Below are positions 6,568 to 14,519 of a stretch of 23,094 bases of DNA, one piece after another. Positions within the stretch are counted from its first letter, which is position 1; every line of letters begins with the position of its first letter. The stretch covers positions 1-23,094 of the forward strand of contig CALJUJ010000753.1 in the NCBI GenBank assembly GCA_937975525.1. The letters run 5' to 3'. This DNA is from an uncultured bacterium (lineage in GTDB: Bacteria; Desulfobacterota; Binatia; HRBIN30). The notes under the pieces are model-generated. The model worked only from the letters and a program-made list of their open reading frames with translations. It did not search any database and was not told the origin of the DNA. The translations under genes were made by a program, and so were the position numbers.

Positions 6568-7733
6568 GGCGCCTCCACGACCGTGATCGTCGGCGTCACC
6601 GCGCCGAGAACGGATACCTGGTTGATCGCGAGATCGACATCGACCGCGGGCGCGGTCACCGACACGCGGAAGCCGTGCGGATGCACCGCGCGCAAGATGG
6701 TCGCCTCGAGGAAGCTCTTGTAGAGCTTGCCCGTCGTTGCCGGGGGGATAATGTCGCCGCCAAGGTCGCGCGACCGGATGCCGTCTTGCAGGGCATCTTC
6801 GACCAGCGTCTCGATCTCGCTCGAGGTCAAGTTGATCGAGTCGTAGACCCAGAGGGAATAACTCACTGCGTGGACCACGTTCGAGCTGTTGACGACCGTC
6901 ACCCGGATCGTGATGGGCTCCGAGTACGTCTCGACGGCGGTCTGGCAGAGCGTCACGTCTCCGCCAGTCACCGCCCCCGAGTCTCCGGCGACGTAGACTG
7001 TGACCGTGCCTGTCGTGGAGTTGCCCACCGTGCGCGATCGCGTGACGCTCGCGCCGCCGTTGAACTCCGGCGTGCGGACCACGTAATCGTGAGCGCCGTG
7101 TGCACCATTGGGGCTGAGGATGTCGAGACGCCCACGCGCACGATCGCGTAGCGGCGCGTCCTGCTCTTCGTCGGTCGCGGTTGCTGCGGTCGTGTTGCTG
7201 ACGGTGACCAGCGCGCGGGCGGGAGAGATCATCGTGTCGATCTCGCCGGCTGTCGCATTGGAGTCTGAGCCGGCCTCCTCGGCTGTTACCTCGACGTCGA
7301 GCGTCGAGCCATTGGGCGCTGCGAGCGTGCCGCCGAAGGGCAGGTCGGTCACGCGGTAGGTCTTGCCCGTGGCCGAGCTTGCGACCGTGTCGCCGAGCTC
7401 GATGGTGTGCAGCTCGCCGCTGGCGTTCGTGAAGCGGAGAACGCAAGAAGCGTATGTCGCCTCACGGCGCGGCGTGTTGTAGTTCTTGGCGGCGTGGAGC
7501 GAGAGCCAGTTGTCCTCGGCCGTGTCGAGGAATCCACCGCGGATCGCGCCCGTGCTCATCGCCTCGTAGCTCTCTAGTTGCACCGAGGTCGCGTAGAGGA
7601 GCGAGCGCGTGGGGTCGCCCGAGGACCACGACTCGACGTCGACGTCGAGGCCCGCCATGATGTCCAGGCCGACCGCGAAGAGGTCTTCGCGGGTGTTGGG
7701 GATGATGAGCGACGAGAGCTCTACGAGGGCCAT
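6564..7733 (-). CDS. Baseplate J-like wedge protein (Mu gp47-like, 389 aa)
   Basis: This belongs by layout and pattern to the baseplate J family, the large wedge subunit that forms the iris around the hub. The N-terminus has the family's R-E-D-L-F pattern. The middle is a beta-rich region (about 95-165). The segment D-E-E-Q-D-A-P-L-R-D-R at about 197-207, followed by N-G-A-H-G-A-H-D-Y, is typical of J-like proteins. The C-terminus has the I-R-S-R-D-L-G-G-D-I motif (about 326) preceding the last domain. It starts at ATG 7733, overlapping the stop of the gp25/W-like gene (TGATG). Confidence 0.9.
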   Translation of the reverse strand: MALVELSSLIIPNTREDLFAVGLDIMAGLDVDVESWSSGDPTRSLLYATSVQLESYEAMSTGAIRGGFLDTAEDNWLSLHAAKNYNTPRREATYASCVLRFTNASGELHTIELGDTVASSATGKTYRVTDLPFGGTLAAPNGSTLDVEVTAEEAGSDSNATAGEIDTMISPARALVTVSNTTAATATDEEQDAPLRDRARGRLDILSPNGAHGAHDYVVRTPEFNGGASVTRSRTVGNSTTGTVTVYVAGDSGAVTGGDVTLCQTAVETYSEPITIRVTVVNSSNVVHAVSYSLWVYDSINLTSSEIETLVEDALQDGIRSRDLGGDIIPPATTGKLYKSFLEATILRAVHPHGFRVSVTAPAVDVDLAINQVSVLGAVTPTITVVEAP

Positions 7734-8161
7734 CAGGAATCCTCCGGAAGGCGAAGCACGCTCAGCTCGAGTTCGGTTGCTCGCACGACCAGATCGAACG
7801 GGCCGACCTCGACGCCCTCGACCTGGATCTCGAGCGTGACCTCGATCGTCGCGCCAACCTGGACCGATCTGGCCGTAACGCGGACCGAGTCGACCCGCTC
7901 GTCCTTCTGGAGCTCGAGCCGCACGAGGCCGGGCAGCGCAGCCAGCTTGACCGCGTCGAAGTCATCGCCGAGGAAGTCGATCAGCGCGAAACCGTAGGTC
8001 GGATCGTCGAGCAGGCTCCCCCGCTCCGTGATGAGCCTGCGCACCAGGGCCTCACCGAGCAGGCGCTGCGCCGTCGTCTTGCGCGACCAGTCGATGCGCG
8101 CGCCCCGCGCAGAGAATGGCGTCGCCGAGTCGCGGCCGTATGGCTCGTGCCGGACCGTCAC
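7733..8161 (-). CDS. Baseplate wedge protein, gp25/W-like (Mu gp46-like, 142 aa)
   Basis: The start is GTG 8161, overlapping the hub/spike stop (GTGA); a longer frame reaching 8614 lies wholly inside the hub gene and is rejected. The product contains the family-type elements L-L-G-E-A-L-V-R-R-L near residue 34 and the P-T-Y-G-F at about 54-58. C-terminal beta strands with V-E-V-T-L-E-I-Q-V-type alternation follow. The length is right for gp25/W proteins (about 110-150 aa). In this position, just before the J-like gene, it forms the inner wedge that starts sheath assembly. Confidence 0.85.
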   Translation of the reverse strand: MTVRHEPYGRDSATPFSARGARIDWSRKTTAQRLLGEALVRRLITERGSLLDDPTYGFALIDFLGDDFDAVKLAALPGLVRLELQKDERVDSVRVTARSVQVGATIEVTLEIQVEGVEVGPFDLVVRATELELSVLRLPEDS

Positions 8162-9288
8162 GATGCGCTCCTCGCCTTGCTCATTGTCCCCACGGGCGAT
8201 GCTGGTGGCACGAGCGTCAGGGGCTGCCCGAAGGCAACCGGACCTTGCACGGTGTCGCCCCAGCGCAAGAATCGCCCCGGAGCCGTGACCGGGTTGACCG
8301 GTTCCGAGCCGCCGAGCTCGGTTGCGTCGGCTGCCGTCAGCGTGGTCGAGACGGGCAGCCACGAGCCGCCGCTCTCGCCCTCGAGGTCGGAGACGTAGGG
8401 CCGAGTCGGATCGCCGTCGAGGAATCGCACGACGCACGATGATCCGACCGCTGGCTCTCCCGCGCCGCCGGGGATGCCCACGCGCACGGGCACGTTCGCG
8501 AGCTGCGGAAGCCCGCTCGCCGAGCGCACCGGAGAGACGTCCACGTAGCCGCCGGAGACGGCTCGGATCTGGTACTCGTACGAGCCGAGATAGCCCAGGC
8601 TCGCGATTACCCACTCGACCAGCCGCCGGAAGGCTCCGAGCGTCTGGTCGCTCGTCTCGAGCATGTGCAGGTGCGATCGCAGGGTCTCGCCGAGCTCATG
8701 CCGGACGCTCGCGACCTGGCGTCCCTCGAGCACCGCACCAGGCACCAGTCCCCGCAGGTCCTCGGCCGCGACGGTCAGCAGGCCGCGCGCGCGATGGTCC
8801 TGCATCACGGCGTAGGGGAGAGCGTACTCGGCCGCCGCGCGTAGCCCCCATTGCGTCACGCCGAGCTCGTCGACGTGCCAGCCCTCGGGGCCGAGGTCGT
8901 CGAGCACCCGCGAGGCCTCGGCGAGCTGGCGCACGTAGGCGCCGCCGATGCGCGTGTCAGGCAGCGTGCCCCACGTCTCGCCGACCTCGCCGGCAGCATC
9001 TCCCAGGATGGTCGCCAGGCGCACGCCGGCCGCGTTGCGGTAGGACCGTGCCGGCACGATCGAGCGCCAGCCGGCCGCGCCGGCGACCACCCGGTAGCGC
9101 CCGCGCTCCTCGTCGATGCCACCACGGACGATGGTCCCGCGCAGCTCGAGCCCGCCGACCACGATGACGGCCGCGCCCGACTGCTCGGTGTCGAGCACTG
9201 TCTCGACGTCGGCGACCCATGCGCCCCACCGGGGGATGGTGATCGCCGCGCGCGTGATCGCGATACCATTGAGGGTCCCGGTGCTCAT
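8158..9288 (-). CDS. Baseplate hub/spike-like protein, possible fusion (376 aa)
   Basis: The N-terminal 100 residues are a beta-rich domain (opening M-S-T-G-T-L, with I-T-I-P-R-W-G-A-W-V-A-D) of a kind I recall from phage tail hub proteins. A helical and mixed region follows (about 105-230). A C-terminal OB-fold-like part has the spike signature V-R-F-L-D-G-D-P-T-R-P-Y-V (about 305-317), known from gp5 and gpV-type central spikes. Mu uses two genes, gp44 (hub) and gp45 (spike), at this place; here a single 376-aa protein covers both. The ATG at 9288 overlaps the previous stop. There is no visible lysozyme domain. Confidence 0.75.
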   Translation of the reverse strand: MSTGTLNGIAITRAAITIPRWGAWVADVETVLDTEQSGAAVIVVGGLELRGTIVRGGIDEERGRYRVVAGAAGWRSIVPARSYRNAAGVRLATILGDAAGEVGETWGTLPDTRIGGAYVRQLAEASRVLDDLGPEGWHVDELGVTQWGLRAAAEYALPYAVMQDHRARGLLTVAAEDLRGLVPGAVLEGRQVASVRHELGETLRSHLHMLETSDQTLGAFRRLVEWVIASLGYLGSYEYQIRAVSGGYVDVSPVRSASGLPQLANVPVRVGIPGGAGEPAVGSSCVVRFLDGDPTRPYVSDLEGESGGSWLPVSTTLTAADATELGGSEPVNPVTAPGRFLRWGDTVQGPVAFGQPLTLVPPASPVGTMSKARSAS

Positions 9289-9854
9289 GCCGCGTTGAAC
9301 TCCGACGTGAGCGAGGCGACCTCGTCTTTGATGTCCTGATTCGGGTCGGGCTTCTGCGCAGCGTCAGCCGTGCCGCCAGAGCCGCCGCCCTTCGAGCCGC
9401 CAGGCTTGGTCGCGCCCGCCTTCTTCTTGGCGGGCTTGTACTGCAGGAACTTGATCTTCGCCGTCGCGGTGCCGTCGCCGTTGGGGGCGGGCTCCGTCTT
9501 GCTCTTCACCACGACCGAGCCGATCCCCAGGCCTTCGAGCTGCGGGTGATAGATGTCGAGCGCCTTGCTCGCGTTCTTCGCGATCGGCGTGTCGAGGATC
9601 GACTTGAAGGTGTCCCACATGGCGAAGTGATCGATTCCGGTCGCCGCATCACGCCACAGACGGATCGAGACTTCGAACTCGACCAGTTTCGTTCCACCCC
9701 TGACGGTCTCACCTCCGTCGCTACCCTTCGGCTGCTGGGGTTCCCAGCCGAGGTCGAGCGTAGGTAGCCCGGTGAACGCGCAGATCCCGGGCGACTCGAG
9801 GCCCGCGAGGTAAAAGACGTCGTAGAGCTCGGGCGTGTCGACGGGGTTCGTCAT
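9285..9854 (-). CDS. Unidentified tail/baseplate protein between tape measure and hub (189 aa)
   Basis: The ATG at 9854 overlaps the tape-measure stop (ATGA). Residues 1-135 look like a compact folded domain with alternating strands and helices (for example R-L-W-R-D-A and F-K-S-I-L-D). A Lys-rich (about K-P-A-K-K-K) and Gly/Ser-rich linker spans about 136-165, followed by an acidic C-terminal helix. In Mu this slot holds gp43, the DNA-circulation or N-type protein, which is much longer (about 490 aa). I therefore cannot assign it by homology. It may cap the tape measure or connect it to the hub. Confidence 0.65.
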   Translation of the reverse strand: MTNPVDTPELYDVFYLAGLESPGICAFTGLPTLDLGWEPQQPKGSDGGETVRGGTKLVEFEVSIRLWRDAATGIDHFAMWDTFKSILDTPIAKNASKALDIYHPQLEGLGIGSVVVKSKTEPAPNGDGTATAKIKFLQYKPAKKKAGATKPGGSKGGGSGGTADAAQKPDPNQDIKDEVASLTSEFNAA

Positions 9855-11734
9855 GCCCTCGCCCCGGCTGCTAGGCCGAGCTCCTCGAAGTAGGCGACCA
9901 ACGCCGCGCGCAGGCTCGCGCCCGTCTCCTCGTTGGTGGAGCCGCCCTGCACGATGATGGTGATGTCGCCGACCGTGATGCTCGTCCCGCCATTGCCACT
10001 ACGCGCGGCGACCGCGGGCTCGGGAGCGCTGACCATTTCGGCCATGGACTGCTGCGCATCAGCCGCACCGCCGTCCACGCCGCCCACGAAGCCGGCCGCG
10101 GTCTGGCCACCGATCTCCTCGAAGACCTTCGACGGCGACCGGATCTTGAGCAGCGCCTTCGCCTGTGCGATGGCGTCGCCGACCGCGCCCGTGATGGCCT
10201 GCACGACCTTCGCGGCGTTCTTGGTGATGCCATTGGCAAGACCGGTGATCATGTCCGCGCCGATCTGACCGAGGTCGAGTCCAGCAAAGAACGTGCTCAC
10301 CTTCTCCCATGCGCCCGTAATGGCCGAGGCGATGGTCTCGCCAGCCGAGGTCAGCGATTGCCAGGCCGCGGTCAGCATGTAGACCGCAGCGACCACTACG
10401 CCGATCGCGACAATGATGGGCGCGAACGGGATCAGGAGCGTGAAGAGCGCGACCTTCCCAGCGTCGGCCGCGTCGACCAGTCCCTCGAGGCTCGACGTGT
10501 CGAAGCCCAGCCACGACGCGACCTTCTTGATCGCGATGCCGAGCCGGAGCGCGGACGCGATCATCCCGAGCAGGAAGCGCTCGATAGTGATGAAGATCCG
10601 CTCCGTCCCGCCAAGCGGGCCGAGGAAGGAATCGAAGATCGCCTTGATGGCCTTGCCGCTCTCGGTCGAGGAGTCGAGGAGCTTGATCAGTCGCTGGAGA
10701 CCGGAGAGGAAACCCTCGATGTTCGAGCCGCCGAAGAGGTCCGCGACGTTCACCTTGAGCGTCGTCATCTGCGCGTCGAGTCCCATCGCGCGCTTGAGCG
10801 CCAGGCCTCCGAACTGGGTCTGCATCTCCTTGCCCAACTCCGCGACGCTCTTCTTGCCGCTCTTCAGGTCCTCGATGAGCGCGGACGTGCCGGACGAGTC
10901 TCCAAGCGCGGACTCTTGCTGAGCCAGCGCCCGCAACGCAGCGGGGACCTCGGACGCCTGGACGCCGGCCTTCTTCAGCTCGCGCGTCATGGCCATCAGC
11001 CGATCCGACGCGACGCCCGTGTCGCGCGTGATGCCAACAAAGGACCCCTGGATCCCATTGGCTGCATCGGTCATCCCGTAGAGCGCCTCGACCGTCAGCG
11101 CCGTCTCGCGCCGAGCGTTGGCGAGACCGATCGCCCAGGATGCCACCTTGACCACGCCGGCCACGAGCGCCGCAGCGAGCGCGATCGCCGCGACCGTTGC
11201 GACCGCGAACATCGCGCCCGACACGCCGAGTTGCTCGGTCAGGCCCTGCCAAGCCTCGCCGAACTCCTTGGCTCGACCACCGGCCGCACCGAGCGGGCCC
11301 TTCAGCTTCGAGAGACCGTCAGCCGTCTTGATGGTGTCGGGCCCAGGCCCTGGCACCTTGACGGACTTGAGCCTCGAGAACTCGGAGGCGAGTCCAGTGA
11401 CGGCCCTCTCCTGGGCAGCGAGCGCCTGCTTCGCCTTGGTCGCTGCCTCAGCGAGATCCCGCTCTTTGGCCGCGGCCTTCTCGAGAGCTGGCGCGAGCTT
11501 CCAGAACTTGGACACGTCGCCCGCGTCCATCGCCTTCTGCATCTTCTCGCGCACCGCGCCGACGCTGGCCGTCGCCCTGTCGAGCGCCTTGCCGCTCTGC
11601 AGCGCCGCCTTCTCGAGGTCCCGATAGCTGTCCATCGCGCCTTTCAGCGCCTGCTCGGTCTTCGCCAGCTCGGTCACCGGGTTGTCCCCGGTGATCTGCT
11701 GCTGGATCTGAATGAGGAAGTCGGTGCCCGACAT
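9851..11734 (-). CDS. Tail tape measure protein (627 aa)
   Basis: This protein sets tail length and is injected during infection. The N-terminal 120 residues are a Lys/Glu/Ala-rich coiled coil. A hydrophobic stretch at about 174-204 and another at about 429-459 are probable membrane-active segments. Residues 531-538 carry I-R-S-P-S-K-V-F, a motif very common near the C-terminus of tape measures. At roughly 0.15 nm per residue (the usual rule), 627 aa predicts a tail of about 90-95 nm. It lies directly after the frameshifted chaperone pair, as expected. The ATG at 11734 starts three bases after the chaperone fusion's stop. Confidence 0.93.
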   Translation of the reverse strand: MSGTDFLIQIQQQITGDNPVTELAKTEQALKGAMDSYRDLEKAALQSGKALDRATASVGAVREKMQKAMDAGDVSKFWKLAPALEKAAAKERDLAEAATKAKQALAAQERAVTGLASEFSRLKSVKVPGPGPDTIKTADGLSKLKGPLGAAGGRAKEFGEAWQGLTEQLGVSGAMFAVATVAAIALAAALVAGVVKVASWAIGLANARRETALTVEALYGMTDAANGIQGSFVGITRDTGVASDRLMAMTRELKKAGVQASEVPAALRALAQQESALGDSSGTSALIEDLKSGKKSVAELGKEMQTQFGGLALKRAMGLDAQMTTLKVNVADLFGGSNIEGFLSGLQRLIKLLDSSTESGKAIKAIFDSFLGPLGGTERIFITIERFLLGMIASALRLGIAIKKVASWLGFDTSSLEGLVDAADAGKVALFTLLIPFAPIIVAIGVVVAAVYMLTAAWQSLTSAGETIASAITGAWEKVSTFFAGLDLGQIGADMITGLANGITKNAAKVVQAITGAVGDAIAQAKALLKIRSPSKVFEEIGGQTAAGFVGGVDGGAADAQQSMAEMVSAPEPAVAARSGNGGTSITVGDITIIVQGGSTNEETGASLRAALVAYFEELGLAAGARA

Positions 11735-11737
11735 GAA

Positions 11738-12315
11738 TCAGCTCTTCTTCGTGTGGACCTCGCGGAAGATGGCGAGGAACTCTGCGATCGCGAAACATCC
11801 GGCCATCGCCTCGGGTGACTCGGCGCCGAAGAGCGCCGCGATGTTCACCATCTGCTCCGTGACTTCCGAGCGACCGAGGCGAACTCGCTCATCTATCCTT
11901 TTCCCTCCGCCTCGGCCCCTGCCTGCGCGGCCTCGATGAGAGCCTGAGCGACGCGGTCGGGGACCATCGCATGAGCGTCGACGAGCGCGTCGTAGCGCTC
12001 GGCCGAAGGGTAGACTCGGCACTGCCGCGCGAGGTCCGCGCCCGCATTGGCCTTGGCCTCGATGGCGCCACGCTGCGCGTTGTCGCGCCACATGATCGAC
12101 TTGAATCGCGCGATCTCCGGCGCGCGAGGGCGCCGTCCGACGTAGTGTCCGGGCAGCGAGACGTCGGCCTCGGGGAAGCGGACGAGCACCATTTCGTCGG
12201 AGAGCAGCATGTCGCCGACCTCGCCCTCGAGCTCCTTGGTGTCCCGCGCGAGGCGCTCTGCCGCGCGCTCGGCGCGGCGCTTCTCGATCTCCGCCTTCTT
12301 CTCCTCGTAAGACAT
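11738..12315 (-). CDS. Tail assembly chaperone, long form made by -1 frameshift (192 aa)
   Basis: The short chaperone (stop at 11893) and a second open frame that continues to 11738 are joined by a predicted -1 ribosomal frameshift. This is the gpG/gpGT arrangement of lambda and of most long-tailed phages. Shifting at the slippery heptamer joins residues 1-139 of the short form to 53 further residues, beginning R-I-D-E-R-V-R-L. The joined segments are complement(11899..12315) and complement(11738..11899), with base 11899 read twice. The added part contains a hydrophobic helix (A-I-A-E-F-L-A-I-F) and ends in K-K-S. It directly precedes the tape measure gene, which this chaperone would bind during assembly. 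Confidence 0.88.
11868..11890 (-). promoter_or_regulatory. Stem-loop downstream of the slippery site
   Basis: Minus-strand GAGCGA (11890-11885) pairs with TCGCTC (11873-11868) around an 11-nt loop. The stem starts eight bases after the slippery heptamer, the spacing typical of structures that stimulate -1 frameshifting. The stem is only 6 bp, so the effect may be modest, or a larger pseudoknot may form. Confidence 0.6.
11893..12315 (-). CDS. Tail assembly chaperone, short form (140 aa)
   Basis: The unshifted product starts at ATG 12315 with a strong Shine-Dalgarno (GGAGG, about 5 bases upstream). It ends at a TAG directly after the slippery site. The N-terminus is a charged helix (M-S-Y-E-E-K-K-A-E, residues 1-30), and the rest is mixed helix and strand. 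It lies between the tube and tape-measure genes, the standard place for a gpG-type chaperone. In related phages the short form is more abundant than the fusion; I infer the same here. Confidence 0.85.
   Translation of the reverse strand: MSYEEKKAEIEKRRAERAAERLARDTKELEGEVGDMLLSDEMVLVRFPEADVSLPGHYVGRRPRAPEIARFKSIMWRDNAQRGAIEAKANAGADLARQCRVYPSAERYDALVDAHAMVPDRVAQALIEAAQAGAEAEGKG
11899..11905 (-). promoter_or_regulatory. Slippery heptamer for -1 frameshift (G GGA AAA)
   Basis: On the minus strand the bases read GGGAAAA, in frame as G-GGA-AAA of the short chaperone, matching the X-XXY-YYZ rule. It is one base different from lambda's GGGAAAG site. The zero-frame stop (TAG) begins four bases later. 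Shifting by -1 here joins the two chaperone frames. Confidence 0.88.
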
Positions 12316-12323
12316 CCGTCCTC

Positions 12324-12809
12324 CTAGACCAGTCGAAGTACCGTGCCGTTCGCGTCGTAGAGCTCGACGCTGTCAATCGAGAGCGGCATCTCGAGCGCGG
12401 TCGCGTCCGCGCTGGGCGCGTTGCTACTGCTGCGGCCCGAGATGATGGCGCCGACGAGCTTGGCGCTCAGGACTTCGCCGTCGCCATTGAGGGGCTCCCA
12501 ATGAACTTCGATGTCGAAGGGCGCGTCGACGAGCGCCGTCTTGCCTCCAGCGAGGAGCGCCGCCTGGAAGGCGAGCGCCGACGCGAGGAACATGGTGATC
12601 GAGGCGTTCGAGTCGTACTGGCCGATCGCGCGCCCCTGATGCATGGGGCCCGTGCCGCGCACCTTGGAAATCTCGATCGAGTCGTCCCAGTCGAGCGCCG
12701 AGATGTCTCCCGTCTGGAACGGGGGGCCGTCGTAGCCGACGAGGGTGATCTTGATGTTCGCCCACGCGACGTGACGACGGTTGATCAGGGGGTACTTGGT
12801 CTCAGCCAT
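12324..12809 (-). CDS. Tail tube protein (161 aa)
   Basis: The gene follows the sheath with only a few bases between and has a strong Shine-Dalgarno (GGAGGA) overlapping the sheath's end. The product is beta-rich with few helices: strands at about 14-25, 40-50 and 65-75, a short helix (F-L-A-S-A-L-A-F-Q-A-A-L) at about 74-86, then more strands to the C-terminus. That is the usual tube layout. Length and its position between sheath and tail chaperones also fit. It polymerises into the inner tube through which DNA passes. Confidence 0.85.
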   Translation of the reverse strand: MAETKYPLINRRHVAWANIKITLVGYDGPPFQTGDISALDWDDSIEISKVRGTGPMHQGRAIGQYDSNASITMFLASALAFQAALLAGGKTALVDAPFDIEVHWEPLNGDGEVLSAKLVGAIISGRSSSNAPSADATALEMPLSIDSVELYDANGTVLRLV

Positions 12810-12812
12810 GGG

Positions 12813-14519
12813 TCATCCTCCGGAGTTGACGCGAACCTTGCCCGAGAGCTTCTCGAGATAGCCCCTGGTCAGAAGAGCGACCTCGTACGAGACCTCAGCC
12901 CCAGGGACACGAAGGTCCGTGTCGCCGGTGATCGTGAGCACGCAGCTCGACGCCGAGCGGCCCTCGGGACCGTCGGAGAGCAGGCCGATCCGAAGCTGCG
13001 TGTTGGCGTAGCTCTGGATGCGTCGGCGCTCAGCCTCCTGCAGGGTACCGTTCTCGTTCAGGAGCACGTCCCCCCCGAGCTGCTCGACCATGGCCCTCTG
13101 CGCGATGGTGCAAGCGGCCTGACCGACGAGCACCACCGGCAGCCGCGAAAGGGGCTTGCCGTCCTCGTCGATAGTGAGCGGGAGTGCGCAGTAGACGCCC
13201 GCCTTCTCGTTGTAGGTGCGAGCGCACGTGAGACGCATCGCGAGTAGGCCACCGTCGACGCGCTCGTCGTGCTGCTCGATCGTGCCGTTTGCGTCGTGGA
13301 TCTCCCAGCCTTCGAGAGCGCCAAGGGAGACCTTCGCAGGCGAGACGTGGATCGCGTGAGCCATCACACGACACGCGACCGCCCACGAGAACGGGCGCGC
13401 CTTGCGGTGGCTGTAGATCTTCGACTTGCGCCGGGCGCGCCCGCCACACACGACGACCTTCTCGCTCTGCTTCTCGGTCGCCGGCGTGGCGCCCATGATG
13501 GCCTGCAGCGCCGCGCGCCACGTCGCCTTGGTCTCGACACCCGTCACGGTGAAGCTGTTGCCGTTGACGTTCGCCTCGGTCGCAAGACCGGGGGACGAGG
13601 CCACCGTCAGCACCGTGGCGGCCACGGCCGTGACGACGTGGTCGCCGTCGTTCGATGCGGTCCCATCGATGGAGATGGTCATGCCGACCTTGAAGCCGTC
13701 GGTGACCCACGAGCCCGTGTTGCGCGTGATCGTGTCTCCCGTCGCATCGAAGTCGACGTCGCTCGGCTCGCCCTGCATCTCGGCCGGCGCGTAGCGGTCA
13801 CGCAGCGAGCAGAGCACCACCGAATGCCGATCGGCGTCCGTCTCGAACGCCTCGATCTCGTCGATGATGTCCTGCACGTCGGTCGAGTCATCGCAATCGC
13901 CGCAGACGACGATGATCCGAGGCTTGATGGGATAGGCCTTCAGCGCCGTGAAGGCCGCGGCCAGCCCGGTGCCATTCCACTTCGGCGCGGTGCAGTAGCA
14001 GACCGCCAGGTCGTCGGCGTCGAGGTCGCCCGCCGCGAAGTTGGCCGTGACGCCCGTATTCGGGATCAGGTAGCTCGTAGCCGTTCCGAGAGCGATGTTG
14101 CCGCCCCAGGTTCGCCCACCGTCGCGCGAGGTGCGGATGATGATCCCCGCAGTGCCGATCGTGCCGCCCTCGAGCACCTCGACGAGGATGTGCTCGTCGT
14201 CGTGCGGCGTCCCCGTGAAGGTCACGACCGAGGAGCCGAGTACGCTGGTCGTGTCCACCGGACCGATCGCGCCGGCCGTCGCCGTGGCGAGCTTGCCGAA
14301 GAGATATTGCTTCTTCGTCAGGTCGACCGCGTGCGCCGCGAGGTCAGCGCCCTCGGAGCGCCCGAACTCGTCGAGCGTATCCTGGACCTTCGCGGTCGTG
14401 CGGATGGCCGCAGCGGTGCCGAGCTCAGTGCACGAGAGGATCGCCATGTAGTCGGCGCCCGTGCCGATGCCGGCTCCGGTCTGGTCGAGGGTCGCGCGCG
14501 CGTACGGTAGATCAGCCAT
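12813..14519 (-). CDS. Contractile tail sheath protein (568 aa)
   Basis: The start is ATG 14519, overlapping the previous stop (TAATG). The N-terminus (M-A-D-L-P-Y-A-R-A) and overall plan resemble DUF2586-type sheaths such as Mu gpL. The core region at about 165-250 contains the strand R-I-I-V-V-C-G and a helical segment, and the C-terminal part (about 330-568) is the conserved sheath domain. Residues about 254-330 look like an extra beta domain (G-D-T-I-T-R-N-T-G-S-W-V and further strands) inserted between the core elements. The sheath is the contractile outer layer that drives the tube into the host. Confidence 0.88.
   Translation of the reverse strand: MADLPYARATLDQTGAGIGTGADYMAILSCTELGTAAAIRTTAKVQDTLDEFGRSEGADLAAHAVDLTKKQYLFGKLATATAGAIGPVDTTSVLGSSVVTFTGTPHDDEHILVEVLEGGTIGTAGIIIRTSRDGGRTWGGNIALGTATSYLIPNTGVTANFAAGDLDADDLAVCYCTAPKWNGTGLAAAFTALKAYPIKPRIIVVCGDCDDSTDVQDIIDEIEAFETDADRHSVVLCSLRDRYAPAEMQGEPSDVDFDATGDTITRNTGSWVTDGFKVGMTISIDGTASNDGDHVVTAVAATVLTVASSPGLATEANVNGNSFTVTGVETKATWRAALQAIMGATPATEKQSEKVVVCGGRARRKSKIYSHRKARPFSWAVACRVMAHAIHVSPAKVSLGALEGWEIHDANGTIEQHDERVDGGLLAMRLTCARTYNEKAGVYCALPLTIDEDGKPLSRLPVVLVGQAACTIAQRAMVEQLGGDVLLNENGTLQEAERRRIQSYANTQLRIGLLSDGPEGRSASSCVLTITGDTDLRVPGAEVSYEVALLTRGYLEKLSGKVRVNSGG

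Noticed and set aside
6568..7446. N-terminal extension of the gp48-position protein
   Set aside because: The extension is Arg/His-rich and lies wholly within the J-like gene. The ATG at 6567 overlaps the previous stop, as at neighbouring junctions.
8162..8614. N-terminal extension of the gp25/W-like protein
   Set aside because: It lies inside the hub/spike gene in another frame and is Arg-rich; the GTG at 8161 is the coupled start.
10358..11818. Long plus-strand open frame opposite the tape measure and chaperone genes
   Set aside because: It is antisense to the tape measure, the product is Arg/Leu/Asp-rich without any family pattern, and no promoter or ribosome site is seen.
13269..14510. 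Long plus-strand open frame opposite the sheath gene
   Set aside because: It is antisense to a sheath with clear family features, and its composition is that of a mirror frame.
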